A DNA stretch of 64,000 bases from Meconema thalassinum. Taxonomy: Eukaryota > Arthropoda > Insecta > Orthoptera > Tettigoniidae. The translations under genes were made by a program, and so were the position numbers. The notes under the pieces were generated by a model, which saw only the letters and a list, made by a program, of their open reading frames with translations, was not told the origin of the DNA and searched no databases. How positions within the stretch are numbered: the stretch's first letter is position 1; every line of letters begins with the position of its first letter. Below are positions 23,515 through 35,370 of this stretch, in pieces. The stretch covers positions 190,778,813-190,842,812 of the forward strand of contig OX336397.1 of the NCBI GenBank assembly GCA_946902985.2. The letters run 5' to 3'.

Positions 23515-23866
23515 GTTAGTACCTGCTCTAATCTCCCTTGCAAACTGTGTGCTCCCATACTTTAGCAGACATATAATTCTTAGAGTTAGTACCTGCTCTA
23601 ATCTCCTTTGCACACTGTGTGCTCCCGTACTCTAGCAGACACATAATTCATAGATTTACTAGCATGCTCTAATCTCCTTTGTAAACTGTGTGCTCCTGTA
23701 CACCAGCAGACACATAATTTTTAGAGTTACTAGCTGCTCTAATCTCCTTTTCACACTGTGTGTTCCCGTACTCTAGCAGACACATAATTCTTAGAGTTAC
23801 TACCTGCTCCAATCTCCTTTGCAAACTGTGTGCTCCCGTACACTAGCAGACACATAAGTCTCAGAT
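23515..23866. repeat. 70-bp tandem repeat, five copies
   Basis: Units begin near 23515, 23585, 23654, 23725 and 23795. Each has CTGCTCTAATCTCC, ACTGTGTGCTCC and TAGCAGACA. Divergence between units is modest. The array starts 111 bp after the exon 3 donor and abuts the 3' end of a LINE fragment. Confidence 0.9.
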
Positions 23867-23874
23867 TTAATACG

Positions 23875-24790
23875 TACCTTACCCGGTGGCACTACAGATC
23901 ACGAAGAACCTTGGCCTGCTACACCACAAGTCTTCAACCATCCCGATCTTCCGCTCGTTTCTTCCAGTTTCTAACTCCAAGGGCGGGGAGGTCTTCCTCC
24001 ACGTCATCCAATCAGCGTTTCCTTGGGTGTCCAACAAACCTTCTTCCGTTTGGCCTACATTGGAAGACCTGACGCGTGGCCCGACTTTCCGGCATACGCT
24101 GCGTATGACCAAGCCAACGGAACCTTGCTCTTTTAATTTTTGGATGATAGGAGGGTCATCAAACAGTTTATAAATGTCCTTATTTGTGTGCACTTGCCAT
24201 TCCCCATTCACTTGGATAGGTCCATAGGTTTTCGTCAATATCTTCCTTTCCCATCTGTTGAGTAGATCTTCACTTCGCCGTGTCATCACCCATCTCTCAC
24301 ACCCATAGGTTACTACCGGTCGTAGGACCACTTTTTAATAGTTTTCTTACATCTTCGTGATAATATTCTGGATTTCAAAAGATGGGTAGTGGCAAAATAA
24401 CATCTATTACCGGCATTGATTCTCTCTTTAATATCTTCAGAGTTGCTGTTCTCATCTGTTATAGGGGAACCAAGATATTTAAAACTACACGTACCCTCAA
24501 ATTTCTTCCCTTCACTATTAGGTCCCTAGGAGTTGACCTTTCTCTTTCCATCACAACTTACTTGGTCTTGGATTCATTTACCTGCAATCCTGCATCTTGT
24601 GATGCTCCTGATAGTTCCACATAAGCCATCACGACATCCTCCCGAGTTCTTCCATGCACTGCCACATCATCTGCATACGCTAGATTGGTGTTAGATTTGC
24701 TAGCATGCTCTACAATAGGCTCCCCATAGAGGCATTTCATTGACTCATCTAACTTCTTTTTGAACATTAAACTATAAAATAGCATTGAAT
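23875..24790 (-). mobile_element. LINE fragment, 5'-truncated
   Basis: Minus-strand reading from 24785: LDESMKCLYGEPIVEHA, the reverse transcriptase active site YADDV, NESKTK, then in shifted frames FKYLGSPI-like sequence, and VVTYGCERWV with LLNRWERKILTKTYG. These are palm, thumb and C-terminal motifs of a non-LTR reverse transcriptase. It differs from the copy at 7.8-11 kb, so it is a second family. The 5' part (endonuclease and fingers) is missing, as expected of incomplete target-primed reverse transcription. Multiple frameshifts make it inactive. Confidence 0.8.
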
Positions 24791-25281
24791 TGTGATGGTT
24801 GATAGATTTATGCCTTTATTCTCAAAGGTCATGCTCGTATGGGCAGTCTAGTAGCTTGTTACTCAATGATATGTGCACGAGTTGGACCGTAGGATATATT
24901 TTGGTCTATTCTATTGTTATTGTTTAATGGGGCGGAACAGTCGGGTCATCTGCCCCTTTGTTATGGTCTTTCGGCTTAAAGAAATGAAAATAAATGTTTA
25001 ATTGTCCTCAATCCCTAAAGCAATAACTTCCTTTAAGGCTCGGATCTTGACATTTTCAATCGCTCCGAATTTAACGTGGTCTCTAAAAGGGTATTAAAAG
25101 TTTCAGAACTGGGGATTATAACCACTTAACTGTATAAATTTTATCTCTAGCGCTAGGATGTGGCGGACAGTAGAATGTATCTTCACTTCAGCTGAGCAGT
25201 GCTGTACAATGACATGGGTTGCCATTTGTGTTATAGTATCAGGTGATAACACTGACATAAATTATTCCATCTTATCCCCAG

Positions 25282-25340
25282 GATGTAAAAGAAGAAAATC
25301 AGAATGAAGAAGCAGATGAAAGTGGAAATCACTTAAATGA
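25282..25340 (+). CDS. C2H2 zinc-finger protein, exon 4
   Basis: The acceptor CTTATCCCCAG precedes 59 nt encoding DVKEENQNEEADESGNHLNE, the last codon completed by the next exon, then a perfect donor GTAAGT (25341). The exon ends in phase 2, and exon 5 starts with the one base needed to restore the finger frame. VKEE is another psi-K-x-E motif. The following intron is 33.7 kb and contains most of the repeats in the window. Confidence 0.75.
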
Positions 25341-26724
25341 GTAAGTGTTAAACATAAAATCTACTTGTTCTTTCGTTACCGTATATTTATCTGCTTTGTA
25401 GGAATGTTTAGGCATTTCCTTTTTTGAATGCGGCTGCTAAAATTTTGGCTTCAAAGTGAATCTCTGGCATTTCCACACTATTAATTAATTATGCGTTATT
25501 AATTCATTATTATGCCACAAAATTTAGAGTGAGTTGAATTTTGTTACTCAAGGTAAAACACCCGCTTTAAAATAATAATATATAAACCAAACTTATCATA
25601 CTGTAATGTATCTTGGTATTAAATTTAGTCCTATTTCGCGAAATGCCTTGCCCGTTTTTTTTCGTTGGCATAGTTCAAACATTAATCAACCACTGTTTCC
25701 TAAAAATAACTTAACATACTACTACTTATTTTCACTTTACGAAATTACACTAAATTACTTTCGCTCAAACAGAAATATTAGCAAAATGGCAACTGACGAA
25801 TAATGTATGCCTATTTTATAAATGGGACGAGGGTGGAATTTGTCGCGGCCGTCTCGCTGACTCTCTTGTGGCTGACTGAACTGTTAACCATTTTGCTTAT
25901 TCAGTAAGTGGGTAGGTAACATAAAATTACATTACCACCATGGAGGATGAGTTTTAAAACATAACCCTATATAAGAAAGATTAGATTACGTTAAAACCCA
26001 AGCATCAGGATGTAAGCATAAAGATAGAACCCAACTCCAGTTGATCACGTCCTCACAAAACATGTTTACCACGTCAAGCCATCAACTATTGGCATCCACC
26101 TAGAAACCAAAATCACAACAAGTAAACTATCACTTCATTCCACGGCACAAGGATAAAAATCATGACTGACAAAATATTAAATGTAGAGGCTACGTCATTT
26201 CTTTAACAAAATAATTAATGTCGTATCGTGCCGCACTCTTTAAATCGCATTTATACACAGGAATTTTCAATAGATGCCCATAAATTATTTTGGATATACT
26301 GTGTACATAGTGTAGAGACTTTGTATATACTACTTCGGAGGAGGAGGATTAAGCCAATGTATAGAAGTGAAAGTAAAAGTGAAAGTTCAGACAAAATTGT
26401 TCCAGTTAAAATGTTGGACTCTAGAGGGGTGGCCAGCTTCTATACATTATTACAGACCACACTATATGTACTATGTGCTATGTACTGTACTATCGATCAT
26501 CTCTACACAATCGGCGAAGCCCTAAATAGTGCTCTCCATTCAGTCGTAAGGTTTTCAGTACTGATGTATGTATATTCCACGTAGGCTAATATATAGCGAA
26601 TTAATTAATGTCACATGACTGTGACATAAGTACATACATCACAATTCACTCATAATACAGTGCTTTCTCTGTCAACGTTTGCTCCACGACGCTGCAAATT
26701 GCAGTCATGAAACCCGCTGAAACC
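25341..26724. other. Start of intron 4, no gene seen
   Basis: AT-rich spacer. A 118-codon frame (26228-26584) lacks any recognisable motif. Confidence 0.45.
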
Positions 26725-26850
26725 CTGAAACCGATGTGGCGATAACCATCGACACTCGGACTATAAGACACCCAGGGACAGCCCCACGTGTGTAAACTGT
26801 GGGGGCAATCATGCAGCGTCCTACTCAGGGTGCAAATATATTAAAGACGC
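26725..26850 (+). pseudogene. LINE ORF1 (Gag-like) zinc-knuckle fragment
   Basis: One plus-strand frame reads RCGDNHRHSDYKTPRDSPTC and then VNCGGNHAASYSGCKYI before a stop. The paired cysteine/histidine knuckles, the second with Cys-x2-Cys-x3-His-x6-Cys, are like ORF1 proteins of Jockey-type LINEs, which bind element RNA. No reverse transcriptase follows, so it is an isolated relic. Limits are approximate. Confidence 0.6.
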
Positions 26851-27205
26851 AATTTAACAGAGACAGAAAGCATTCACCAGGCATCATACTCGTCCCAACA
26901 TTCCATCACTTCTCTCACTCCAAACAGCCCCCCTTCATCACAGCCTGCCACTGTACTTTCGCAACTCCTTCAACTACTCACTCAACTCTCACATTACCCT
27001 AGCCACGATCGAACACAGGACTCCGGGACCGTAGGGTGCCTGCTTGGGGATGTGGGCGTAAGCCTGATCGCCTGGGATGGCGTTTGACGGGCCGGGGTGA
27101 ACACAAAAAGTCAATACATAGGCCTACCATAAACTAGTACAAAACATTATTTAATACCATAGCCAGCTCGAATCCAGAACCTAACTTAAGTACATTTAAA
27201 GCCCA

Positions 27206-27330
27206 TTTAAAACACATACAGACTCGCCGGGCTGTGATTGGCTGCTCCAAAACTTGAGCGGCCAATCGGAGCCCGGCGCCTTCAAAACCCAAACTCCCGC
27301 TACAAAACTTCATAAAATTCAATTATAAAC
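27206..27330. repeat. CCAAT-hairpin repeat, copy 1
   Basis: GATTGGCTGCTCCAA and GAGCGGCCAATCGGAGC form an inverted CCAAT/ATTGG pair. The block, down to CAAACTCCCGCTACAAA, recurs at 27866-27960 with few changes. Confidence 0.7.
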
Positions 27331-27655
27331 CATAAATCTCACTCCACAAGCACCAAAATTAGTAAACTACCATAATTTCAGAAGCACTTAACATTGAACA
27401 GACATAGAAGGCACAGTCATGACCCCTACATAGAGTAGGCTATTGCCTAAACCCGATCACGTCTCCTTCAACTTACCTTAGATTACTATAAAATCCAATT
27501 ATTAACCATAAATCTCACTCCACAAAGACCAAAATCAGTAAACTACCATCGTTTCAGAAGCACTTAATATTGAACAGACTTACAAGACATAGTCATGAGC
27601 CCTTCATAGAGTAGGCTATTGCCTAAACCCGATCACGTCTCCTTCAGCTTTACCG
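27310..27655. repeat. Tandem duplication of about 180 bp
   Basis: ACCATAAATCTCACTCCACA, CAGTAAACTACCAT, AGAGTAGGCTATTGCCTAAA and CCCGATCACGTCTCCTTCA occur in the same order in both halves. The copies are very similar. Confidence 0.8.
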
Positions 27656-27865
27656 TAAACATATGTTTTAACTCGAACTCAAAATTACGGCTAAGTGACC
27701 TACCTGACTGGGAGGTAAAGGTATTACCGGCTTGCCTGGGATGATGGGTCACAAAACCGGTTTCTAAAATTACAGAATATAAGCTTTAATCAACCAAATA
27801 GGCTCTTCTTGCAATTACAAGAAACACATATCATTCAACTCCAGCCACCATTGCCTTCAAGCTAC

Positions 27866-27960
27866 ATACAGACTAGCCAGGCTCCGATTGGCTGCTCCAA
27901 GACTCGAGCGGCCAATCGGAGCGCAGCGCCTTCAAAATTCAAACTCCCGCTACAAATAAC
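27866..27960. repeat. CCAAT-hairpin repeat, copy 2
   Basis: Second copy of the block at 27206, with the inverted pair GATTGGCTGCTCC / GAGCGGCCAATCGGAGC intact. Confidence 0.7.
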
Positions 27961-28294
27961 ATTAAATTCCAATTACACAGTTCACTAACACGTACATTAT
28001 TCGTCCCGCGGTCTTACTGGGTACCTGCCTGCGGGTCTGGCCACGGCCGGCTTATTCGGGATGGTGCCCTGTGGGTCATGGGTTCGATCAAACACAGCCC
28101 TCACTTCCAATACACAATATGCTAACACTTTACATATACTACTTTAAAACCAAAAATACCCATCTGAGGATTATTATTATTTCAAACAAACAACGTACTA
28201 TAGGTCTTTAACATTTCATACTACCAAAACGAACCTACTAAGAGGTCTTTCTTCTCCAAATAATCAATTAACTTTAATAACTTACAACCATTTT

Positions 28295-28320
28295 ATTATT
28301 ATTATTATTATTATTATTAA
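28295..28320. repeat. (TTA)n microsatellite
   Basis: About eight uninterrupted ATT/TTA units. Confidence 0.9.
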
Positions 28321-28739
28321 ACTATTAAATTACTGAAGCTGCTGCTGACGCAACAATATAATAAATCAACATCTTGCCCCTCAGTTAATGGACGGTGTAC
28401 CTTGACTCGTATGTCCAGGAGCTGAGGGGTAAAGCCATGGCGAACGATGCATAGAGAGATAATCTAATTCATATATAATTAATACATTATATATAGCCTA
28501 TCAATTAAAACAAATATAGACTATCCAATGAAACATTGCACCCACTGCCTACTTACCATTCGGTACGGTGCAAAATCACCTACATTTTTTTAAACCTAAA
28601 AACATCATTCTAAAACAAAAATTTCATTAAATTAAGGGGCGTAAGGAGCTCATTGAGAGCACCAGGTTCCCGTTTTATACGGCAATGCACTCATGCCTAC
28701 TAGCTTGATTATCACATGAACATTGCTAGTTACTTGGTG

Positions 28740-29290
28740 TTCAGTTGCCCGTGCTCATAAGTAGAGGGGTCCTCTCCCAGGGGTAACCTGCAATACATCC
28801 AGAGACAGGACCGTCCGTACTCCCGAACGAGTAATCAGTTAAAGTCGTGTGATGGCTCAATCGAAAAGGTTCCATCCCCTCTATCTATAGGACAAGTATT
28901 TCCCCCCTGAGATAAGACCTAACCCCAGCTACGGCGACAATAACGATTTTTTGTGCGCCTGCTCTTCTAATATGGCGGGCTTTTCAACGTTATTGTAGGT
29001 GCCCCCATCCCCCACCATTCCCTTAAATTCCAAACATTTTTTCAAGTTTTAATTAGAAATAACCCAAATGTCCACCATTGCTTCCACTTACTTGCGCTAG
29101 GTTCATGTCCGTTGACCTGCCTTGGTCAGTTTCTCTTATTTTCCAGCTTTTTCTTTTCGATTTATGTATTATTTAAAATTTAATTGTTATTATTTATTTA
29201 TGATAGATTTCCGAAAATATAACGGATATCACCCGAACGATAATCGGAGAAATTCGTGTCAGGGCTCTCCGTCCCCTCGATCCATAGGAC
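28740..29290 (-). repeat. Unnamed dispersed repeat, copy 1
   Basis: On the minus strand: CCTAGCGCAAGTAAGTGGAA, GCAATGGTGGAC, then a G-rich tract, then TCCTATAGATAGAGGGGATG and GATTACTCGTTCGGGAGTAC. The same order is found on the plus strand at 58120-58570, and part of it at 52230-52460. An additional GTCCTATGGATCGAGGGGAC block lies at the other end (about 29260-29290), suggesting a repeated terminal module. No protein coding was recognised. Confidence 0.65.
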
Positions 29291-29864
29291 ACGTCATTTT
29301 CAATTTATTTTTTATTTAGTGATGGATGTTTCCAAGGGTAGTTGAGATTTGGAGTGGTTTCCACAAAGTCACGTCACATGAATCCTAGCTGCCCACGTCA
29401 GAAAAGCTGAGCTGTTGATTCTCCTGGACCACTCATGACCCGTCCAGATAAGTAGCCTGTACAATACTATCTGAACTGACCAATTAAAAACAACCACATA
29501 GTCAATCTAAACTAGCAAATTTTGGAAGCCAACCACCAATTCCAGTATCTTAACAAAACCTTACATAGACTGTAACTAACATTGACGAGTTGCATTATCT
29601 TAACTAATACTGGAACTAAATAAGTGTATATATTGTATATACGCTCACTCATACTTTCAGAAATAGATTTTATAGCCTAAGCGTGATGGATCTGATGATA
29701 ATCGCTTGACGATCGAAACTGGTTACCAAGTGTATTTGTTCATGCCATGTAATTTTTTTCAAGATTAGGGAATAACCCACAATTGGGTACAATCGTGTTG
29801 ACTGACTGAAAAATATCAAATTACGTTTACTAAGGCAGCACTCAAAAATGGCTTCAAACACCAT

Positions 29865-30015
29865 GATATTTAATATTATTTATTGACTTTCAATTATTTA
29901 TTTCATTTATTATTTAAAATTTATTATTAATATTTAGTATTATTTAATTGTATATTTATTAAAAATATTTGTGTCATATTTATTTGTTACTTCATTTTTA
30001 TTTATTTATTGAAAA
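29865..30015. repeat. TTATTTATT low-complexity tract
   Basis: Almost pure A/T with recurring TTATTTATT and ATTATTTAA. It is the complement in style of the A-rich tract at 57405-57955. Confidence 0.7.
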
Positions 30016-30106
30016 TTTTTGCTCAAAAATCCTTGCAAATATACAAAGACTGCCAAAGAACCTTCCAAATATACTATGATTTCACAAAGTCTTCAGATTA
30101 CTTACA

Positions 30107-33100
30107 TCTACTGTATATATATAAAAGTGAAAGTCTGTATGTATGTATGTATGTATGTATGTATGTATGTATGGGGGTGGGTCTGTTCCGTATACAAATC
30201 TACACCGTTCCACCAATCTCAACCAAATTTTGCATACACATAGTTTAGGACCCAGAAGGAACCGCTGGCTACATGAATTTTCGATAGTCTTTCTCATTCT
30301 TCTGATTTAGGCCCTTTTGCACTCAAGCACAGGCTAATCAAATCATAAAATATACTCATGAAGGAATGGCAAGGCAGATAGTTTCCATGGCAACATAGCT
30401 CAAGTCGAGACACGGCCGTCTGGATGCCAGTTGCGCTCTGCACTACCGGTATAGAAAATGAGCATCTTTACTTGAAATCCCGTTAGTTACTCACCTACTC
30501 ACACACCACTGTCAACCGAGTTTAGCATAACAAAGACTTGACACTATCTTCTACTATATATTTGTCAAATACCACTCACTCACTCACTCATTCATTCATC
30601 ACGAAATCTCAGAAACCACCGAACGGATTGGAATGAAATTTGGTATGCTGCTTCCTCAAGGGCCGCAAATGCCCACTAAGAGAGGATTCTTGCATATTCA
30701 GGTTCTAAAGGGGTGTTAAGGGGGTAGACCTGCATTTCATTGAATAGCAATATCTCCCGATTGGTTTCATTGGGGGATGTGATACTCGGCACATAAACTC
30801 ATCATTAAAAATAAGAAGACACGAGTCAGAGGGTTTTTCGATGTTGCGTATATTATGAGGTGAAGGGGGTGAAAAGTGGGGATTGAAAGATTCCTAACGG
30901 AGCGTGTATCTCTTAAACGACATAGGCGAGGAGTTTGAAACTCAGCGGGAAAAATCAGCATAAAAAATAAGTAAATATGTGTTTGACCGTTTATTCATAA
31001 ATCCAATTTAAGGGGCCCATGGGGAGGGGTGACATTCTGGGGGGGGGGGGACGAACAGGAAAGAAAGTGTCCTAACTGATTATCTGACTGACTCACTCAT
31101 CAAACTCAGGGGGGAAAACTGCCTTAAAGTAAGTTAATAGCTGTTCGACACTTTTTTTCGTAAATCAAATTTAAGGGGTTCATGGGGAGGGGTGAAATTC
31201 TGAAAAAAGAAAATTGAAAGAAAATGTCCTGGCTAACTCACTCACTCACTCACTCACTCATCATCGCCCAGCCAAAATTATTGAAGTTAGAAACATGACA
31301 GTTTGGGGATATGTTCATTGTATGTCAAAACCGTCTACTAAGGGAGGATTTTCGGATATTCAGGTTCTAAAGGGGTCTTAAGGGGGTTAAACCTGCATTT
31401 CATTGAATAACAATATCTCCCGATTGGTTTCATTGGGGGATGTGATACACGGCATATAAACTCATCATTAAAAAGTAAGAAGACACGTTTCTGAGGGTTT
31501 TTCGATGAGGTGAAAGGGGTGAAAAGTAGGGATTGAAAGATTCCTAACGGAGCGTGTATCTCTTAAACGACATAGGCGAGGAGTTTGAAATTCAGCGGAA
31601 AAAAATCAGCATAAAAAATAAGTAAATATGTGTCTGACCGTTTTTTCATAAATACAATTTAAGGGGCCCATGGGGAGGGGTGAAATTCTGGGGGAGGGGG
31701 GGGGGGAACAGGAAAGAAAGTGTCCTAACTGTTTGACTGACTGACTCACTCATCAAACTCAGGGGGAAAAACTGCTTTAAAGTAAGTAAGTAAATAGCTA
31801 TTCGACAGTTTTTTTATCAATCAAATTGAAGGGGTTCATCGGGAGGGGTGAAATTTTGAAGAAAATCAAATGAAAGAACATGTCCTGACTCATTCACTCA
31901 CTCATCATCGCCCAGTCAAAAATATTGATGTTGGAAACATGGCATTTTGGGGATATGTTCGTTGTATGTCAAAACCGTACACTAAGGGAGGATTTTTGGA
32001 TATTCAGGCTCTAAAGGGGTCTTAAGGGAGTTTAACCTGCATTTTATTGAATAACAATATCTCACGAGTGGTTTCATTTGTGGATGTGATACTCGGCATA
32101 TAAACTAATCATTAAAAATAAGCAGACATGTGGCTAAGGGTTTTTCGATGTGGTGTATTATTATGAGATGAAGGGGGTGAATAGTGGGGGTTGAAGGATT
32201 CCTAACGGAGCGTGTAGGCCTATCTCTTAAACGACATAGGCGAGAAATTTGAAACTCAGCGAAAAAAATCTGCTAAATAAATAAGTAAATCGGTGTTCGA
32301 CCGTTTTTTCATAAATTAATTTAAGGTGCCCATGGGGAGGGGTGAAATTCTGGTAAAAATAATTGAAAGAAAATGTCCTGTCTGACTCACTCACTCATCA
32401 CGCCCAGCGAAAACTATAAAAGTTGGAAAAATGAAATTTTGGGAATAGGTTCGCTGTATGTCGAAAACGTCAACTAAGGAATGTTTTTGTTTATTCCGGT
32501 TTTAAAGAGATGTTAAGGGGGTAGGAGTGCATTTCATTGAATAACGATATCTCATGAGTTGTTTCTTTGGGGATGTGATATTCGGTATATAAACTAATCA
32601 TTAAAAATAATCAGACATATATCTAAGGGTTTATCGATATGGTGTATTATGAGGTGAAAAGGATGAAAATTGGGGTTTGAGGGATTCATAACGGAGCGTG
32701 TATCTCTGAAACGACACAGGCGAGAAGATTGAAATTCGGCGGGATAAAACAGCTTAAAATACAAGTAAATGGGTGTTCGACCGTTTTTTCATAAATCAAA
32801 TTTAAGGGGCCCTTGGAGAGGGGTGAAATTCTGGGGGGAAAAGAACAGGAAAGAAAGTGTCCTAACTGATTGACTCACTTACTCACTCATCAAACTCAGA
32901 GGGAAAACAGCTTTAAATAAGTAAATAGGTGTTCGACTGTTTGTTTCATAAATCCAATTTAAGGGGTTCATGGAGAGGGGTGAAATTATCAAAAATAAAT
33001 GAAAGAAAATGTCCTGACTGACTCACTCACTCATCATCGCCCAGCCAAAATTATTGAAGTTAGAAACATGAAATTTTGGGGATATGTTCGTTGTATGTCG

Positions 33101-34186
33101 AAAACGTCCACTAAGGAAAGAGTTTTGGATATTCAAGTTCTAAAGTGGTGTTAAGGGTGTAAACGTGCATTTCATTGAATAACAATATCTCACGAGTGGT
33201 TTCATTTGGGGATGTGATACTTGGCATATATACTAATCATTAAAAATAAGCTGACCCTTGTCTAATGATTTTTCGATGTAATGTATATTATGAGGTGAAA
33301 GGGATGCAAAGTGGGGGTTGAAAGATTCCTAACGGAGCGTGTATCTCTTAAACGACATAGGCGAGGAGTTTGAAACTCTGGGGAAATCAATCAGCTTAAA
33401 ACTAAATAAAAAATAGAAGTTCGACCGTTTTTTCATAAATGCAATTTAAGGGGCCTATGGGGAGGGGTGAAATTATGGAAGAAAAACGTCCACTAACGAA
33501 GGATTTTTGGTTGTTCACTCTCATCGACCAACCAAAACTATTATAGTTAGAGGAATTATATTTTGGGGATATGTTTGTTGTGTGTCGAAAACGTCTACTA
33601 AGGAGGGATTTTTGGATATTCAGGTTCTAAAGGGGTGTTAACGGGGTTAAACCTGCATTTCATTGAATAACAATACGACACGACTATGACGCGAGCGAAG
33701 CGAGGCTAAAAATGAGATGGTGTGTGTCTGTGTATTACTCAATCACGCAAGTACCACAGGTCCGATTTACATGAATTTTACATGGAAGTAGCTGATTTAC
33801 CTGGTCAACATATAGATTAATTTTGATTTGAATACTTTCCACTATTTAAAGATGGCGACCATTTTAGTGACGTCACTACACCCTTTGGTTTCAAACTTTC
33901 ATATTTCCATTTCAAATAAAAAGAGAACGCTAAGAAATAGCAAACTTTTGATGGCATATACGAGGTTTAAAATTACATTTTCTATCCGAAAGGTATCTCC
34001 AACGGTTAGCGAGTAAAACCTAAATGTGTGCTATAAAACACGTTCAACGCCGAGCGGTGTAGTTGGACAAAATGTGCCATCCTTAATTTCCCTCTGCGCA
34101 GCACCTCACCTATCCCCTGTTTTAACTGTCACCTTCACATTTTAATTTATTTATGACGCGTAGCGAAGCACGGGTACTTCAGCTAG
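30107..34186 (+). mobile_element. Helitron-like element carrying a repeat array
   Basis: A candidate 5' end TCTACTGTATATATATAAAA follows an A at 30106. The 3' end GGGTACTTCAGCTAG (ending 34186) is followed by T and identical to that at 12335. TC...CTAG inserted between A and T is the Helitron pattern. Inside are a (GTAT)n run at 30137-30171, the composite array at 30610-33680 and, near 33690, GCGAGCGAAGCGAGGCTAA, which may be the end of a second nested Helitron starting near 30550 (TCTACTATATATTTGTC). No Rep/helicase gene lies in this interval, so it is non-autonomous. The 5' end is less certain than the 3' end. Confidence 0.6.
30610..33680. repeat. Composite tandem array, five units of 490-660 bp
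   Basis: Anchors ATTGAATAACAATATCTC recur near 30748, 31411, 32055, 32545, 33183 and, truncated, 33671, giving spacings of about 663, 644, 490, 638 and 488 bp. Each unit includes CCTAACGGAGCGTGTATCTC, AACGACATAGGCGAG, GGGGCCCATGGGGAGGGGTG and runs of CACTCACTCA. The long units contain two related halves (GGGGCCCATGG and GGGGTTCATGG versions), and the short ones lost one. The copies are diverged, so the array is old. Confidence 0.85.
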
Positions 34187-34240
34187 TATATATATATAAT
34201 TCAATGTTGATTTGTTTGTTTGTCTGTTATTTATACATAT

Positions 34241-34400
34241 CTACACCGTTTCACCGATCTGAACCGAAATTTATATACTTACCCCTTGGAACCCAGCCGG
34301 TAACACTGTCTACTTTAAATTTCGGACAGACCACTCCATTCCCTGCATTTAGGCCCCTTTGCACAAATCTACACCGTTTCACCGATCTAATAACTTGACG
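34241..34400 (+). repeat. 128-bp repeat, one full and one partial unit
   Basis: CTACACCGTTTCACCGATCT occurs at 34241 and 34369, with GGAACCC, CACTGTCTACTT and CCACTCCATTCCCTGCATTT between. It is the same family as the longer array at 48060-48810 and lies at the same distance from a Helitron 3' end. Confidence 0.85.
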
Positions 34401-34564
34401 GACATATTGTCGCTAGGCGACAACGTCTAGCACTATAATATGATAGTCAACGCCCCACCATTGATGGACAGGTTGTCACTAGGCAACAACGATTTACTCT
34501 GTATCATGATAGTCCGGTAAAATTTGCTGAAGGACACATGGGAAAACTGACAGATTGACAATCA

Positions 34565-35360
34565 AGGATTGTATTGGACTATAGTATTCTCTATGCTATC
34601 GTATGAACAGTTAATCAGCATATTAGCAAATTGTAATGTAATGCTATCCTGTCAGAGAATCATAGTGGCAAACATTCCTACATTCTCCTATCACCATTTT
34701 GCAGTTTTCATGTGTAGACAACTGTTAATTCATTTGCGGGGTTAAGACATCGTTGTCATGTTGCCCCGTGTACATGGGTGTGTGAGTAGAATGTTTGTGA
34801 TAACCTGCGTTATTGTGATTGTTGCACTAGCATGTGTAAATTGGAGATCGAGTATGGTATTTGAAGCCAATTTTCAGTGTTGCTCAAGGATTTATTGGAC
34901 AGTAGTATTCTCTATGCTATTGTATGCACAGTAAATCAGCATATTAGCAAAATATCATGTAATGCTATCCTCTCAGAGAAAAATAGTGGCAAACATTCCT
35001 ACATTCTCCTATCACCATTTTGAAGTTTTCATGTGTAGACAGTTGTTATTTCATTTGCGAGGCTTAGACATTGTGGTCATGTGGCCCCGTGCACATGGGT
35101 GTGTGTGTTTAATGTTTGTGATAACCTGCGTTATTGTGAATGATGCACTAGCATGTGTAAATTGGAGATAGGATAGGGTATTTGAAGCCATTTATCAGTG
35201 TTGCTCTAGGATTTATTGGACATTACTATCCACAGTTAATATTTCATTTGCGGGGCTTAGACATCGTGGTCATGTTGCCACGTGTACATGGGTGTGTGTG
35301 TAGAATGTTTGTGTTAACCTGTGTTATTGTGATTGTTGCAGTAGCATGTGTAAATCTAAG
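34565..35360. repeat. Tandem repeat of about 320 bp, three copies
   Basis: Copies begin near 34565, 34888 and 35209 and share TAATGCTATCCT, CATTCCTACATTCTCCTATC, TTCATTTGCGGGGCTTAGAC and TTTGTGATAACCTGCGTTAT. The third lost its middle section. Short open frames repeated across the copies come from the repeat and are not genes. Confidence 0.85.
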
Positions 35361-35370
35361 AGTTTTATAT

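Noticed and set aside
23404..23565. Continuation of exon 3 as a longer coding exon
   Set aside because: The open frame runs on through a perfect donor into the 70-bp tandem repeats, and the residues after the donor lose the acidic style.
26228..26584. 118-codon frame after exon 4 as a further exon of the zinc-finger gene
   Set aside because: Composition is unlike the acidic exons, flanking splice sites do not fit, and exon 4 phase joins exon 5 directly.
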